A DNA stretch of 37,510 nucleotides, taken from positions 9,415-46,924 of the forward strand of contig JANQZT010000010.1 of the NCBI GenBank assembly GCA_030728325.1, read 5' to 3'. Both the position numbers and the translations under genes were made by a program. Position 1 is the first letter of the stretch, and each line of letters opens with the position of its first letter. The stretch is from Pontimonas sp. (lineage in GTDB: Bacteria > Actinomycetota > Actinomycetes > Actinomycetales > Microbacteriaceae). Shown here piece by piece: positions 25,057 through 33,142 of the stretch. A model generated the notes under the pieces. That model was not told the DNA's origin. It saw only the letters and a program-made list of their open reading frames with translations, and ran no database searches.

Positions 25057-28000
25057 TTAGTCAGCCGCGATCTCCAGAATGAGATCTCCCGCTTCCACTT
25101 GCTGAGTCTTGGGGATTGCCCAGCGGGCCACGACCCCTGAGACAGCTGCGCTGATTCCTGCTTCCATTTTCATCGCTTCAATCGTGGCCACCACGTCACC
25201 CTCAGCCACAGCGTCCCCCACGTCTGCAGACACCGTGACAACTCCCGAGAAGGGGGCAGCAACGTGACGGGGGTTCTGAGGATCAGCCTTTTCGGCGTGA
25301 GTCACCTCAACATCTATTGACGTGTCACGAATGCTGATCGGTCGCATCTGGCCATTCAGCGCAGCGACGACTGTCCGCATACCCCGGTCATCAGGCTCTG
25401 AGATTGATTCCAGGGACACATAGAGACTGACACCCGGCTCCACCTCCACGACCGATTCTTCACCGAGTGGGAGCCCATAGAGGTAGTCGCGGGTCTTGAT
25501 AACGGAGACGTCACCAAATGCTTCCTGAACTTCTCGATACTCCGTTGTAGGGCCCGGGAACAACAGGGTGTTGAGCATGTCTTGTCGATCTCTGCCGGGC
25601 ACAGCGAGTGCAGCTTCTTGCTCCTCCGTGAGATCGGTGAGAGTGGGCTTTCTGGTCTTTCCCTCGAGAATCTTGGAGCGGAAAGGCTCAGGCCATCCAC
25701 CTGGCAGGTCACCCAGCTCCCCCGCCATGAAGCCGACAACTGAGTCGGGTATGTCATAAGCGCCAGGGTTTGCTTCGAAATCTGCAGGGTCAACATCCAT
25801 GGCCACGAGGTGAAGTGCTAGGTCTCCAACCACTTTGCTCGAGGGTGTGACCTTGGTGGGGCGACCGAGCATTCGGTTTGCTTGGGCGTACCAGTCCTCG
25901 ATGTCTTCGAAACGATCCGCAAGACCCAAGGCAATCGCTTGCTGCCGGAGATTGGAGAGTTGCCCACCCGGAATCTCGTGGTGGTAAACGCGCCCTGTGG
26001 GCCCGGGAAGGCCCGACTCAAAGGGAAGATATGTCTTCCGTACTGCTTCCCAATAGGGCTCAAGGGCGGAGACTGCACTCAGGCTCAGGCCGGTGTCTCG
26101 CTCGGTGTTCTCGAGGGCAGCGACGAGAGAAGACAGAGACGGCTGGCTCGTAGTCCCCGCCATGGCCGCGTTCGCGGCGTCGACAGCGTCCACTCCGGCG
26201 GCACTCGCGGCCAAGAGTGTCGCAAGTTGCCCGCCTGCCGTGTCATGGGTGTGTAGGTGAACAGGAGTGTCGAATCTTTCCCTCAGGGCGGCCACCAGTC
26301 GGGAGGCAGCTTCTGCTCGCAACAAGCCGGCCATGTCCTTAATGGCCAGGATGTGGGCCCCTGCCTCCACCATCTCCTCGGCTAAACGTAGGTAATAGTC
26401 GAGGGTGTACAAATCTTCTGCCGGGTCGAGCAAGTTTCCGGAGTAGCACAACCCCACCTCCGCAACCGCGGTACCGGTCTCGAGCACAGCATCGATTGCG
26501 GGACGCATGTTGGTGACGTCATTGAGGGCATCAAAGATGCGGAAGATATCGACGCCGCCCGCTGTTGCCTCTTGAACAAAAGCGTCCGTTACTTGAGTGG
26601 GATACGGGGTATATCCCACGGTGTTTCGGCCACGCAACAACATTTGGATACACACATTGGGCAATCCTTCACGCAATGCGTGGAGGCGGTCCCAGGGGTC
26701 TTCCCCCAGGAAACGCAGGGCAACGTCATAAGTCGCCCCTCCCCACGCTTCGATCGAGAACAACTGCGGAGTTGTCGCGGCCACTGCAGGAAGGACCTCG
26801 ATGAGGTCTTTGGTCCGGACCCTGGTCGCAAGCAACGATTGGTGAGCATCACGGAACGTTGTCTCTGTGACTGCCAGCGCACGAGAAGCACGGAGATCTT
26901 TCGCAAAACCTTCCGGACCCAACTCCATCAGACGCTGTTTTGATCCAGCGGGGGGCGTGCTCGCGGCAACTTCTGGCAACTTGGTGATCGGATCCACGAC
27001 TGAGGGGGCATCTCCGTGAGGTTTGTTAACGCTCACGTCAGCAATCCAGGTCAGAAGCTTGGTGCCGCGGTCTTTACTCGAGCGCGATCGGACAAGATGG
27101 GGCCGCTCGTCGATGAACGAAGTGGAGAGATCGCCGGCGAGGAAGGCCTCATCATCGACCACTGCCTGGAGGAAAGGAATATTGGTGGAGACTCCTCGAA
27201 TCCGGAACTCTGCAAGACCTCTCCTGGCGCGAGAGACGGCTATGTCGAATGTTCTCCCTCGAGTGGTCATCTTGGCCAACATCGAATCGAAGTAGGGAGA
27301 GATTTGGGCTCCCTGATTGACCGTTCCGCCGTCCAGTCGAATTCCTGCCCCGCCAGGAGAACGATAGGTCGTTATTTTTCCGGTGTCGGGTCGGAAGTCT
27401 GCTCCCGGGTCTTCGGTCGTAATGCGACACTGCATGGCAAAACCGCGCAGCACAATGGACTCTTGTGAGAGCCCGATTGACTCCAGGGATTCACCGGAGG
27501 CAACCCGAATTTGGGTGTGGACGAGGTCCACATCCGTGACCTCTTCAGTGACGGTGTGTTCCACCTGAATCCGGGGGTTCATTTCAATGAAGACGTGTTG
27601 CCCGGCTCGTTCTCCTGCGGTGTCCACGAGGAACTCCACAGTGCCCGCATTCTCGTAACCAATCGACTGGGCGAAGGCGATCGCATCCCTCAGAATGGCC
27701 TGCCGAATGGAGTCATCAAGGTTCGGAGCCGGGGCGATCTCAATGACTTTTTGGTGGCGACGTTGGACCGAACAATCGCGCTCAAACAAGTGCAGCGTGG
27801 TCCCCTGCTTGTCCGCCATGATTTGGACCTCGATATGGCGTGGTCGAACCACAGCCTGTTCCACGAACATCCGGCCATCACCAAAGGCTGTCTCAGCCTC
27901 TCGCATGGCCGCTTCGAGAGCAGGCCTCAGGTCTTCTGGTGTGTCAACCCTGCGCATACCTCGGCCACCACCACCGGCGACAGCTTTCGCAAAAATCGGG

Positions 28001-28458
28001 AAGCCAATGTCCTTGGCCGCGGCGACAAGCACATCCAGGTCAGTTGTCGCTTCGCTGGAGGCCAAGACAGGAACGCCTGCTCTGATGGCATGCTCCTTGG
28101 CGGTGACCTTGTTCCCTGCCATCTCCAGGACCGAGGCAGGAGGGCCCACAAAAACTATCCCTGCCTCTTCACAGGCCCTGGCCAAATCAGGGTTCTCGCT
28201 CAAAAACCCGTATCCCGGGTAAATGGCATCGGCTCCAGAGAGCTTCGCAACCCGCATGATCTCGTCAATGGTGAGGTACGCGCGCAAGGGATGGCCAGGT
28301 TCGCCAATCTGATACGCCTCATCCGCTTTCATGCGATGAAGGGAAAAACGGTCCTCGAAGGGATACACCGCAACAGTTTTGAGACCCAGTTCGACGGCAG
28401 CCCTAAAAGCACGAATCGCGATTTCGCCGCGGTTCGCCACAAGAATTTTGCTGACCAT
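25057..28458 (-). CDS. pyc: Pyruvate carboxylase
   Basis: Biotin enzyme that carboxylates pyruvate to oxaloacetate to refill the TCA cycle. At 1133 aa from ATG 28458 it has the three-part single-chain layout. The biotin carboxylase starts ILVANRGEIAIRAFRA and includes AVAGGGGRGMRRV and FIEMNPRIQVEHTVTE. The carboxyltransferase domain (about 530-800) includes TTFRDAHQSLLATRVR, HTHDTAGGQLATL and the tetramer/linker region. The C-terminal biotinyl domain carries EAMKMEA, whose lysine (near 1097) is biotinylated. The track start at 28488 adds ten residues; the internal ATG gives the usual MVSKILVANRGE start with AAGG upstream. It is divergent from the orphan ParA gene. Confidence 0.97.
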   Translation of the reverse strand: MVSKILVANRGEIAIRAFRAAVELGLKTVAVYPFEDRFSLHRMKADEAYQIGEPGHPLRAYLTIDEIMRVAKLSGADAIYPGYGFLSENPDLARACEEAGIVFVGPPASVLEMAGNKVTAKEHAIRAGVPVLASSEATTDLDVLVAAAKDIGFPIFAKAVAGGGGRGMRRVDTPEDLRPALEAAMREAETAFGDGRMFVEQAVVRPRHIEVQIMADKQGTTLHLFERDCSVQRRHQKVIEIAPAPNLDDSIRQAILRDAIAFAQSIGYENAGTVEFLVDTAGERAGQHVFIEMNPRIQVEHTVTEEVTDVDLVHTQIRVASGESLESIGLSQESIVLRGFAMQCRITTEDPGADFRPDTGKITTYRSPGGAGIRLDGGTVNQGAQISPYFDSMLAKMTTRGRTFDIAVSRARRGLAEFRIRGVSTNIPFLQAVVDDEAFLAGDLSTSFIDERPHLVRSRSSKDRGTKLLTWIADVSVNKPHGDAPSVVDPITKLPEVAASTPPAGSKQRLMELGPEGFAKDLRASRALAVTETTFRDAHQSLLATRVRTKDLIEVLPAVAATTPQLFSIEAWGGATYDVALRFLGEDPWDRLHALREGLPNVCIQMLLRGRNTVGYTPYPTQVTDAFVQEATAGGVDIFRIFDALNDVTNMRPAIDAVLETGTAVAEVGLCYSGNLLDPAEDLYTLDYYLRLAEEMVEAGAHILAIKDMAGLLRAEAASRLVAALRERFDTPVHLHTHDTAGGQLATLLAASAAGVDAVDAANAAMAGTTSQPSLSSLVAALENTERDTGLSLSAVSALEPYWEAVRKTYLPFESGLPGPTGRVYHHEIPGGQLSNLRQQAIALGLADRFEDIEDWYAQANRMLGRPTKVTPSSKVVGDLALHLVAMDVDPADFEANPGAYDIPDSVVGFMAGELGDLPGGWPEPFRSKILEGKTRKPTLTDLTEEQEAALAVPGRDRQDMLNTLLFPGPTTEYREVQEAFGDVSVIKTRDYLYGLPLGEESVVEVEPGVSLYVSLESISEPDDRGMRTVVAALNGQMRPISIRDTSIDVEVTHAEKADPQNPRHVAAPFSGVVTVSADVGDAVAEGDVVATIEAMKMEAGISAAVSGVVARWAIPKTQQVEAGDLILEIAAD

Positions 28459-28504
28459 CGATCGTGCCTTTCTGGACAGCCTGCACACTCCCCCGCCTGG
28501 CGTC

Positions 28505-28538
28505 CTTAGCCCTAAGCCTAGCCAAGGCTAAGCTAGCC
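28505..28538. promoter_or_regulatory. Nested inverted repeats between pyc and parA-like gene
   Basis: Several short inverted repeats of the motif GGCTWAG overlap within 34 bp: CTTAG-CC-CTAAG (28505-28516), TAGCC-AA-GGCTA (28519-28530), GGCTA-AGC-TAGCC (28526-28538), and the wider CTTAGCC/GGCTAAG pair. A -10-like TAAGCT at 28529-28534 ends seven bases before the ParA ATG. The density of symmetry in a divergent intergenic region suggests an operator for pyc, the ParA gene or both. Confidence 0.45.
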
Positions 28539-28541
28539 ACG

Positions 28542-29345
28542 ATGCGCGTAATTAGTCTGAGTTCACTCAAAGGTGGCGTCGGAAAGACCACCGTGACTCT
28601 CGGGCTTGCCTCAGCCGCTTTCGCGAGGGGCCTCAAGACCCTGGTGGTCGATATGGATCCACAATCAGATGCCTCCACCGGGATGGATGTCATTGTGGGC
28701 CGCCATCTCAACATTTCCCACCTTCTCGCCTCGCCACGCTCCTCACAGGTGAAGAACGCCATTGTTCCCAGTGGCTGGACAAGAAGCCATAAGGGAACAG
28801 TCGATGTTCTCCTGGGTTCTCCCTCCGCCATGGCCTTTGACTCCCCCAGCCTCACGAAGCGGGAGATTTGGCGTCTGGAGGAGATTCTGGCCGCCGTTGA
28901 GGATGACTACGACATTGTGTTGATTGACTGCCCACCCTCGCTCAATGGGCTCACCCGCATGGCGTGGACGGCGAGCGACCGTGTAGCCGTAGTGACGGAG
29001 CCAGGGTTGTTCTCTGTCGCGGCGACGCAACGAGCATTTAGAGCTGTTGATGAGCTCAGGCGTGGTGTGTCACCTCGGCTGCAGCCCCTCGGAGTCATTG
29101 TGAACAGGGTGCGCCCGCAGTCGATTGAACACCAGTACCGCATCGACGAGCTGAAGCAGATGTTTGGCGCTCTGGTCCTGCAACCCGAATTGCCGGAAAG
29201 AGCAGCTCTTCAGCAGGCGCAGGGTGCTGCCAGCCCTCTTCACGTCTGGCCCGGGGAAAGCGCGGAAGAGATGGCCATGAACTTCGACCTGATTTTGGAC
29301 AGAGTTATTCGCTCAGTACAACTGGCGACACCCGAGTCCGCCTAG
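28542..29345 (+). CDS. ParA family ATPase (orphan, PldP-like)
   Basis: The 267-aa protein is a compact ParA/Soj ATPase: MRVISLSSLKGGVGKTT (deviant Walker A), DMDPQSDASTGMDV, and DIVLIDCPPSLNGLTRMA as Walker B and switch, with GVIVNRVRPQSIEHQYRI near the end. The track starts it at 28464, but the ATG at 28542 matches the family start. No parB or parS-like site (TGTTTCACGTGAAACA) is nearby, so this is an orphan paralogue such as the Corynebacterium PldP or mycobacterial Rv1708, proposed to act in division or positioning. Its stop shares CTAG with the convergent MerR gene. Confidence 0.9.
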   Translation: MRVISLSSLKGGVGKTTVTLGLASAAFARGLKTLVVDMDPQSDASTGMDVIVGRHLNISHLLASPRSSQVKNAIVPSGWTRSHKGTVDVLLGSPSAMAFDSPSLTKREIWRLEEILAAVEDDYDIVLIDCPPSLNGLTRMAWTASDRVAVVTEPGLFSVAATQRAFRAVDELRRGVSPRLQPLGVIVNRVRPQSIEHQYRIDELKQMFGALVLQPELPERAALQQAQGAASPLHVWPGESAEEMAMNFDLILDRVIRSVQLATPESA

Positions 29346-29890
29346 CTAGCGCGCTGATTACGGCGGGCCGCAAGCTCATCACGAGGGTCAATCCCCGCGT
29401 TTGTGGCTTCCACTGAGACGAGAGACGACTCAACCTCGCGCAGGACTTTGCCCACTGCGATACCGAAGACACCCTGTCCGCGGCTCACCAAGTCGATGAC
29501 CTCGTCGTTGGAGGTGCAGAGATAGACGCTAGCTCCATCGGACATCAGAGTCGTTTCCGCCAAGCCGGTAATGCCTGCCGCCCGAAGTTGCTCGACCGCG
29601 ACACGAATCTGCTGAAGGGAGATTCCTGTGTCGAGAAGACGCTTCACCAGCTTCAACACCAGAATGTCGCGAAAACCATAGAGACGCTGTGATCCGGAGC
29701 CGTGAGCGCTCTGCACGGTGGGTTCCACCAAGCCGGTGCGAGCCCAGTAGTCGAGCTGACGATAGGTAATTCCGGCAGCGCTCGCGGCAATCTGGCCGCG
29801 GTATCCCTGCTCTTCTTCAATAATCGGCAGGCCGTCGGTGAACAGCAAATCCTTGGCGTACTGCTCAGTGGTGTTGTCTGAGGAAGCCAT
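29342..29890 (-). CDS. MerR family transcriptional regulator (Rv1830-like)
   Basis: A 182-aa regulator with a MerR-type winged helix. GYRGQIAASAAGITYRQLDYW is the recognition region, followed by ARTGLVEPTVQSAHGSGSQRLYGFRDILVLKLVKRLLDTGISLQQIR (only parts quoted here: TYRQLDYWARTGLVEP). A C-terminal part with GVFGIAVGKVLREVE follows. The family sits beside ftsR and garA in mycobacteria (Rv1828/Rv1830) as here. There is no Cys cluster for metal sensing. The ATG has AGGTGAGAG just upstream. The effector is unknown. The stop is shared with the ParA gene. Confidence 0.9.
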   Translation of the reverse strand: MASSDNTTEQYAKDLLFTDGLPIIEEEQGYRGQIAASAAGITYRQLDYWARTGLVEPTVQSAHGSGSQRLYGFRDILVLKLVKRLLDTGISLQQIRVAVEQLRAAGITGLAETTLMSDGASVYLCTSNDEVIDLVSRGQGVFGIAVGKVLREVESSLVSVEATNAGIDPRDELAARRNQRAS

Positions 29891-29970
29891 CTCTCACCTA
29901 ACCTTAATCTTCAACTTGACCCTTAGGGGTGCCCGCTTACGATACCCGCAAACGGAAACTCTCGTGGCTA

Positions 29971-30013
29971 AGAAGCCACGCTCACCCTCTGGCGTGTCGC
30001 CAGGGTGGCTTCT
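29971..30013 (-). terminator. Long hairpin overlapping the ftsR stop codon
   Basis: AGAAGCCAC (29971-29979) pairs with GTGGCTTCT (30005-30013), and inside it CTGGC pairs with GCCAG around a short loop. The right arm contains part of the ftsR stop codon, so the hairpin forms right at the end of the garA-ftsR transcript. No long T-run follows (TTCTTAGCC), so termination strength is uncertain. Confidence 0.65.
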
Positions 30014-30719
30014 ATGACTCTAGCTTGTTGATGGCGTCCCTCGTGAGGACCTGCCGCAGAGTGCTCAGAATGTCAGAGAGCTCACGGCCTTTGTCGCGGA
30101 ACTCATCTCTTGACATTTTTTTGCTCGCACTTCGAGACGCGCTAACCGCCTGAGACACGAGACCCACCTCGCGATCGACTGCCAAGCGCATCCCGCGAAG
30201 GTGGCGAGGTTCCAGCCCAAACTTTGACGCATCCACAATGGACTTCAACACCACAGCGTCGTGCTCCGAATAGATTCGCTTCGGTTCAATGAGTCCAGCG
30301 GTAATCGCTCCCTCCAAGACACTGGCGAGCGCACCGGTTTGATCCAGCAGCTCCTGCTTGGTCAACCGCTGTGAATCAATGACCTTCACGCTTCCCGTCA
30401 CCGGGCCGGCATGAGGAAGAACAGGACTCTTACCCTCGTCGAGTTCATCGAGGTACTGCTTGATGACACGCAAGGGAAGGTAATGATCGCGCTGGACCGT
30501 CAACACAAAACGAAGACGATCAACATCGGAGGAAGAATACGTCCGGTAACCCGCGGGGGTGCGACCGGGAGAAACCAATTCCCGATCCTCGAGAAAGCGG
30601 AGCTTGGAAGGAGAGAGGTCTGAGAACTCGGGAGTCAGTTTTGCCAAGACTTGGCCGATCGAGAGAAGCTGGGGTCTGCTGCTTTCCGACGCAGATCGCC
30701 TCGCTGCGTTCGCACTCAT
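30012..30719 (-). CDS. ftsR: MerR family regulator FtsR
   Basis: A 235-aa MerR-type protein. The DNA-binding part reads LLSIGQVLAKLTPEFSDLSPSKLRFLEDRELVSPGRTPAGYR in order (recognisable by FSDLSPSKLRFLEDRELV), then a middle region with RVIKQYLDELDEGKSP, TKQELLDQTGA and a C-terminal helical domain. In Corynebacterium FtsR activates ftsZ transcription; the mycobacterial equivalent is Rv1828. Its ATG overlaps the stop of the FHA gene by 4 bp, so they form one operon. A target at the ftsZ/dcw region here is possible but not shown. Confidence 0.9.
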   Translation of the reverse strand: MSANAARRSASESSRPQLLSIGQVLAKLTPEFSDLSPSKLRFLEDRELVSPGRTPAGYRTYSSSDVDRLRFVLTVQRDHYLPLRVIKQYLDELDEGKSPVLPHAGPVTGSVKVIDSQRLTKQELLDQTGALASVLEGAITAGLIEPKRIYSEHDAVVLKSIVDASKFGLEPRHLRGMRLAVDREVGLVSQAVSASRSASKKMSRDEFRDKGRELSDILSTLRQVLTRDAINKLES

Positions 30720-31183
30720 GAGGCGGGTTCTCCAGCGTCTCTATGTGAACGCGACGCGTAGAAAGTCATGCGAAACTTTCCGACCTGAACCTCGGCGCCA
30801 TCGTGGAGCAGGGCCTGATCAACGAGGACACCATCAAAGTAGGTTCCATTGAGAGAGCCCATGTCTTTCACCTCGAAAGAGCTACCGTGTCGGACAAATT
30901 CGGCGTGACGCCTGGAGACCGTCACATCATCGAGAAAGATGTCAGCCTCAGGGTGCCGACCCGCAACCGTGGAGTCTTGGTCGAGAAGAAACCTGGCTCC
31001 CACGTTCGGGCCTTTGCGCACGATCAGCAACGCTGACTCGGCCGGAAGGGCGGCGATAATTTCCTGCTCTTCCAGGGAGACACCTGACTCAAGTCCCTGC
31101 AGCTTCTGCTGGAACTCCGGACCAAACTTCTGTGTTGGGTCGGGGGCCCCTGGGCTGTCCGGGCCGGTCGGTGTCTCGCTCAT
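30716..31183 (-). CDS. garA: FHA domain protein (GarA/OdhI type)
   Basis: A 155-aa cytosolic protein with an N-terminal tail and one FHA domain from about 60. The domain has GARFLLDQDSTVAGRHPEADIFLDD and VSRRHAEF (phosphothreonine-binding G-R and S-R-R-H), then MGSLNGTYFDG. GarA and OdhI bind and inhibit 2-oxoglutarate dehydrogenase until Ser/Thr kinases phosphorylate an N-terminal Thr motif. The classic ETTS motif is not obvious here; the tail has DPTQKFGPEF, which could carry the phosphosite. Neighbourhood with ftsR, a second MerR gene and the phosphatidyltransferase gene supports the call. GAGGGAG precedes the ATG. Confidence 0.85.
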   Translation of the reverse strand: MSETPTGPDSPGAPDPTQKFGPEFQQKLQGLESGVSLEEQEIIAALPAESALLIVRKGPNVGARFLLDQDSTVAGRHPEADIFLDDVTVSRRHAEFVRHGSSFEVKDMGSLNGTYFDGVLVDQALLHDGAEVQVGKFRMTFYASRSHRDAGEPAS

Positions 31184-31215
31184 TCCACTCCCTCGATGGT
31201 CGAGTTCACCCTATC

Positions 31216-31824
31216 TCAAGAAATGACCCTCTCGCGAGTCGCCCTCCGTGCAATCGCCACGGCGTCAAAAAGGTAGGAAAAACCTACGACCCAGTAGAGC
31301 ACCACCGCGGCCAGAGCGATAGGCCAGGCAATCATCATGAGGACTCCCCCGACGCTTTCAGAGACATACTCGCTGACCATCACACTCAGGAGGAACAGCG
31401 GAAGCACAAAGAGCAAACCAAAGGTCGCGACCTTTCCCCACCACTTCACGGGGAGTGTCCCTGCGCCAAACCGCACCATCACCAGCCCGCCTACCCCCAA
31501 GAGAGCATCACGAAGCATCACGGCAATCACAAACCACCAGGGCACAACGTCCTGGATAGCCAGAGCAATAACGGTCGCGGCGATGAAAAGCCGGTCAGCA
31601 AAAGGGTCGAGGAACTGACCCAGCTTGGTGATTTCATTCATCCGACGGGCGATCATGCCATCAACGAAGTCGGTCAGGACGGCCACGACCAAGAGGATGA
31701 ACGCCGGAAGTAGACGGTCCTCGATGACCCACCAGAGAAAAACCGGAATCGCCATGAGCCGAAGAACGCTGACGACGTTAGCCAAGGTGAAAACCTTGGA
31801 GCTTGCGACCTGCTCATCGACCAT
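31216..31824 (-). CDS. CDP-alcohol phosphatidyltransferase (PgsA-like)
   Basis: Membrane enzyme of 202 aa that transfers a phosphatidyl group from CDP-diacylglycerol to an alcohol, probably glycerol 3-phosphate. The signature DFVDGMIARRMNEITKLGQF, followed by LDPFADR, gives the D-x2-D-G-x2-A-R-x8-G-x3-D-x3-D pattern with all metal ligands. It has about six hydrophobic segments. It lies just upstream of garA on the same strand, as pgsA2 does in mycobacteria. The exact alcohol cannot be determined. It is divergent from the repeat protein gene, with a 94-bp gap. Confidence 0.9.
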   Translation of the reverse strand: MVDEQVASSKVFTLANVVSVLRLMAIPVFLWWVIEDRLLPAFILLVVAVLTDFVDGMIARRMNEITKLGQFLDPFADRLFIAATVIALAIQDVVPWWFVIAVMLRDALLGVGGLVMVRFGAGTLPVKWWGKVATFGLLFVLPLFLLSVMVSEYVSESVGGVLMMIAWPIALAAVVLYWVVGFSYLFDAVAIARRATRERVIS

Positions 31825-31918
31825 GGGCTCAGTGTAAGAGTGAAAAATGAATTATCAGGGACTTCACAGCGCCACTCGTGCCGAGATACCCGCTACCAGG
31901 AGAAGAGGGAGTTAGCCT

Positions 31919-32383
31919 GTGGTCATGTCGTGCATCAGATTCAACACCACTGCCATGAAATCCCAGCTGGACGAAGCTCGCATTGCAGGTTTGGGTAACG
32001 ACCCGGTGGCCTCTTTCCTCTCGCCGGAGATCACGGAATCCAAGGTGAAGCGCATCGTCACGATGTCGGAAGACCCGAACCCAAAAATTCGAGAAAGCGC
32101 GGCACTCTCGTATCACGCCCCGCTGTCGGTGTATGAAAAGCTCGCGAAGGACCCCGACGAAGGGGTCCGTAGTTGCCTCGCTCGCAACCAGACAACGCCC
32201 TGTGATGTGCTGCGCACCCTCGCGAAGGACTCGTCCGAAACGGTTCGCGCTTTTGTCGCGATCAACTATTACGTCCCCGAGGACGCCATGGAAGAGCTAG
32301 CGAAGGACACTAGCCCCACCGTCCAGAAGCTCGTCGCGTGGAAAGCGTCACTCAAGGAAGACGCTGAACTCGTTTCCGCTTAA
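31919..32383 (+). CDS. LRV/HEAT-like repeat protein of unknown function
   Basis: A 154-aa cytosolic protein made of short helical repeats. Recurring units are SEDPNPKIRESAALSYHAPLSVYEKL, AKDPDEGVRSCLARNQTTPCDVLRTL (recognisable by LAKDPDEGVRSCLARN), LAKDSSETVRAFVAINYYVP and LAKDTSPTVQKLVAW, each with D, VR, A-x-N and a Pro. This is the pattern of leucine-rich-repeat-variant (LRV) and HEAT-like proteins, which usually mediate protein contacts. The start is GTG 31919, seven bases after GAGGGAG. No function is known. The stop shares TTAA with the convergent SDR gene. Confidence 0.75.
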   Translation: MVMSCIRFNTTAMKSQLDEARIAGLGNDPVASFLSPEITESKVKRIVTMSEDPNPKIRESAALSYHAPLSVYEKLAKDPDEGVRSCLARNQTTPCDVLRTLAKDSSETVRAFVAINYYVPEDAMEELAKDTSPTVQKLVAWKASLKEDAELVSA

Positions 32384-33132
32384 TCCCCGGCTTGGTGCCA
32401 CTTCTTCGGAAGCACAGCGGCGATCGCAACGAGCGTTTTGTATCGAAAGCTCGGAATCGTCACAGCTCTGCCAGCTTCCACTGCTGTGAGTGAGCGCTCC
32501 ACAACGTAGGGGGCGCTCAACCAGAGGAAGCTCGGAAACATGGTGATATCCATCTTCATCCGTTGGTGAAACTCCGTCCTGGTGAAACCGGGCGCCACTG
32601 CGCTGACATGAACGCCTCGAGATTTGTAGGTGGCGTTGAGAGACCGAGCCATAGTCAAACCCCACGCCTTGTGCGCTGAATAGGAACCCCTCGCCAAGTA
32701 GCCCGCAACGCTGGAGACAAAGACAACCCTGCCTTCACCCCGCTCGAGCATTCCCGGTAGAACGGCCTTTGTCAGCTCGAGCGGAGCGGTGATGTGGATG
32801 GTGAGGTGATCTCTCTCCAGAGAAGCATCACTCTCATCCAGGTGTCCAGGAATTCCATAACCGGCATTGTTGATCAACACCCGAATGGGTTGGGCGCTAT
32901 CGCGCAGCCGCTTGGCGACTCGTGCGACATCCCGAGATTTATGAAGATCGGCGAGAAGCACCTCACACTTGACCGAGAACTCCTGAACGATAGAACCTGC
33001 AAGAGATTCGAGGCGGTCACGGTTTCTAGCAACCAGGACAAGATTGTGGCCCGAGCGAGCCAAACTGCGGGCATATTCAACCCCGAGCCCGCTACTTGCG
33101 CCGGTGACGAGCGCCCACTGTGCTGTGCTCAT
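32380..33132 (-). CDS. Short-chain dehydrogenase/reductase
   Basis: Classical SDR oxidoreductase. From ATG 33132 it is 250 aa. The cofactor loop is VTGASSGLGVEYARSLA (TGxxxGxG), followed by NNAGYG, and the catalytic VFVSSVAG Ser and YSAHK Tyr/Lys. The residues after the second strand (ARNRDRLE) suggest NADP(H). The track start at 33195 would add a 21-residue tail overlapping DUF368; the internal ATG begins MSTAQWALVTGA. The substrate is unknown. The stop codon overlaps the repeat-protein stop. Confidence 0.92.
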   Translation of the reverse strand: MSTAQWALVTGASSGLGVEYARSLARSGHNLVLVARNRDRLESLAGSIVQEFSVKCEVLLADLHKSRDVARVAKRLRDSAQPIRVLINNAGYGIPGHLDESDASLERDHLTIHITAPLELTKAVLPGMLERGEGRVVFVSSVAGYLARGSYSAHKAWGLTMARSLNATYKSRGVHVSAVAPGFTRTEFHQRMKMDITMFPSFLWLSAPYVVERSLTAVEAGRAVTIPSFRYKTLVAIAAVLPKKWHQAGD

Positions 33133-33142
33133 AAGTTCGAGG

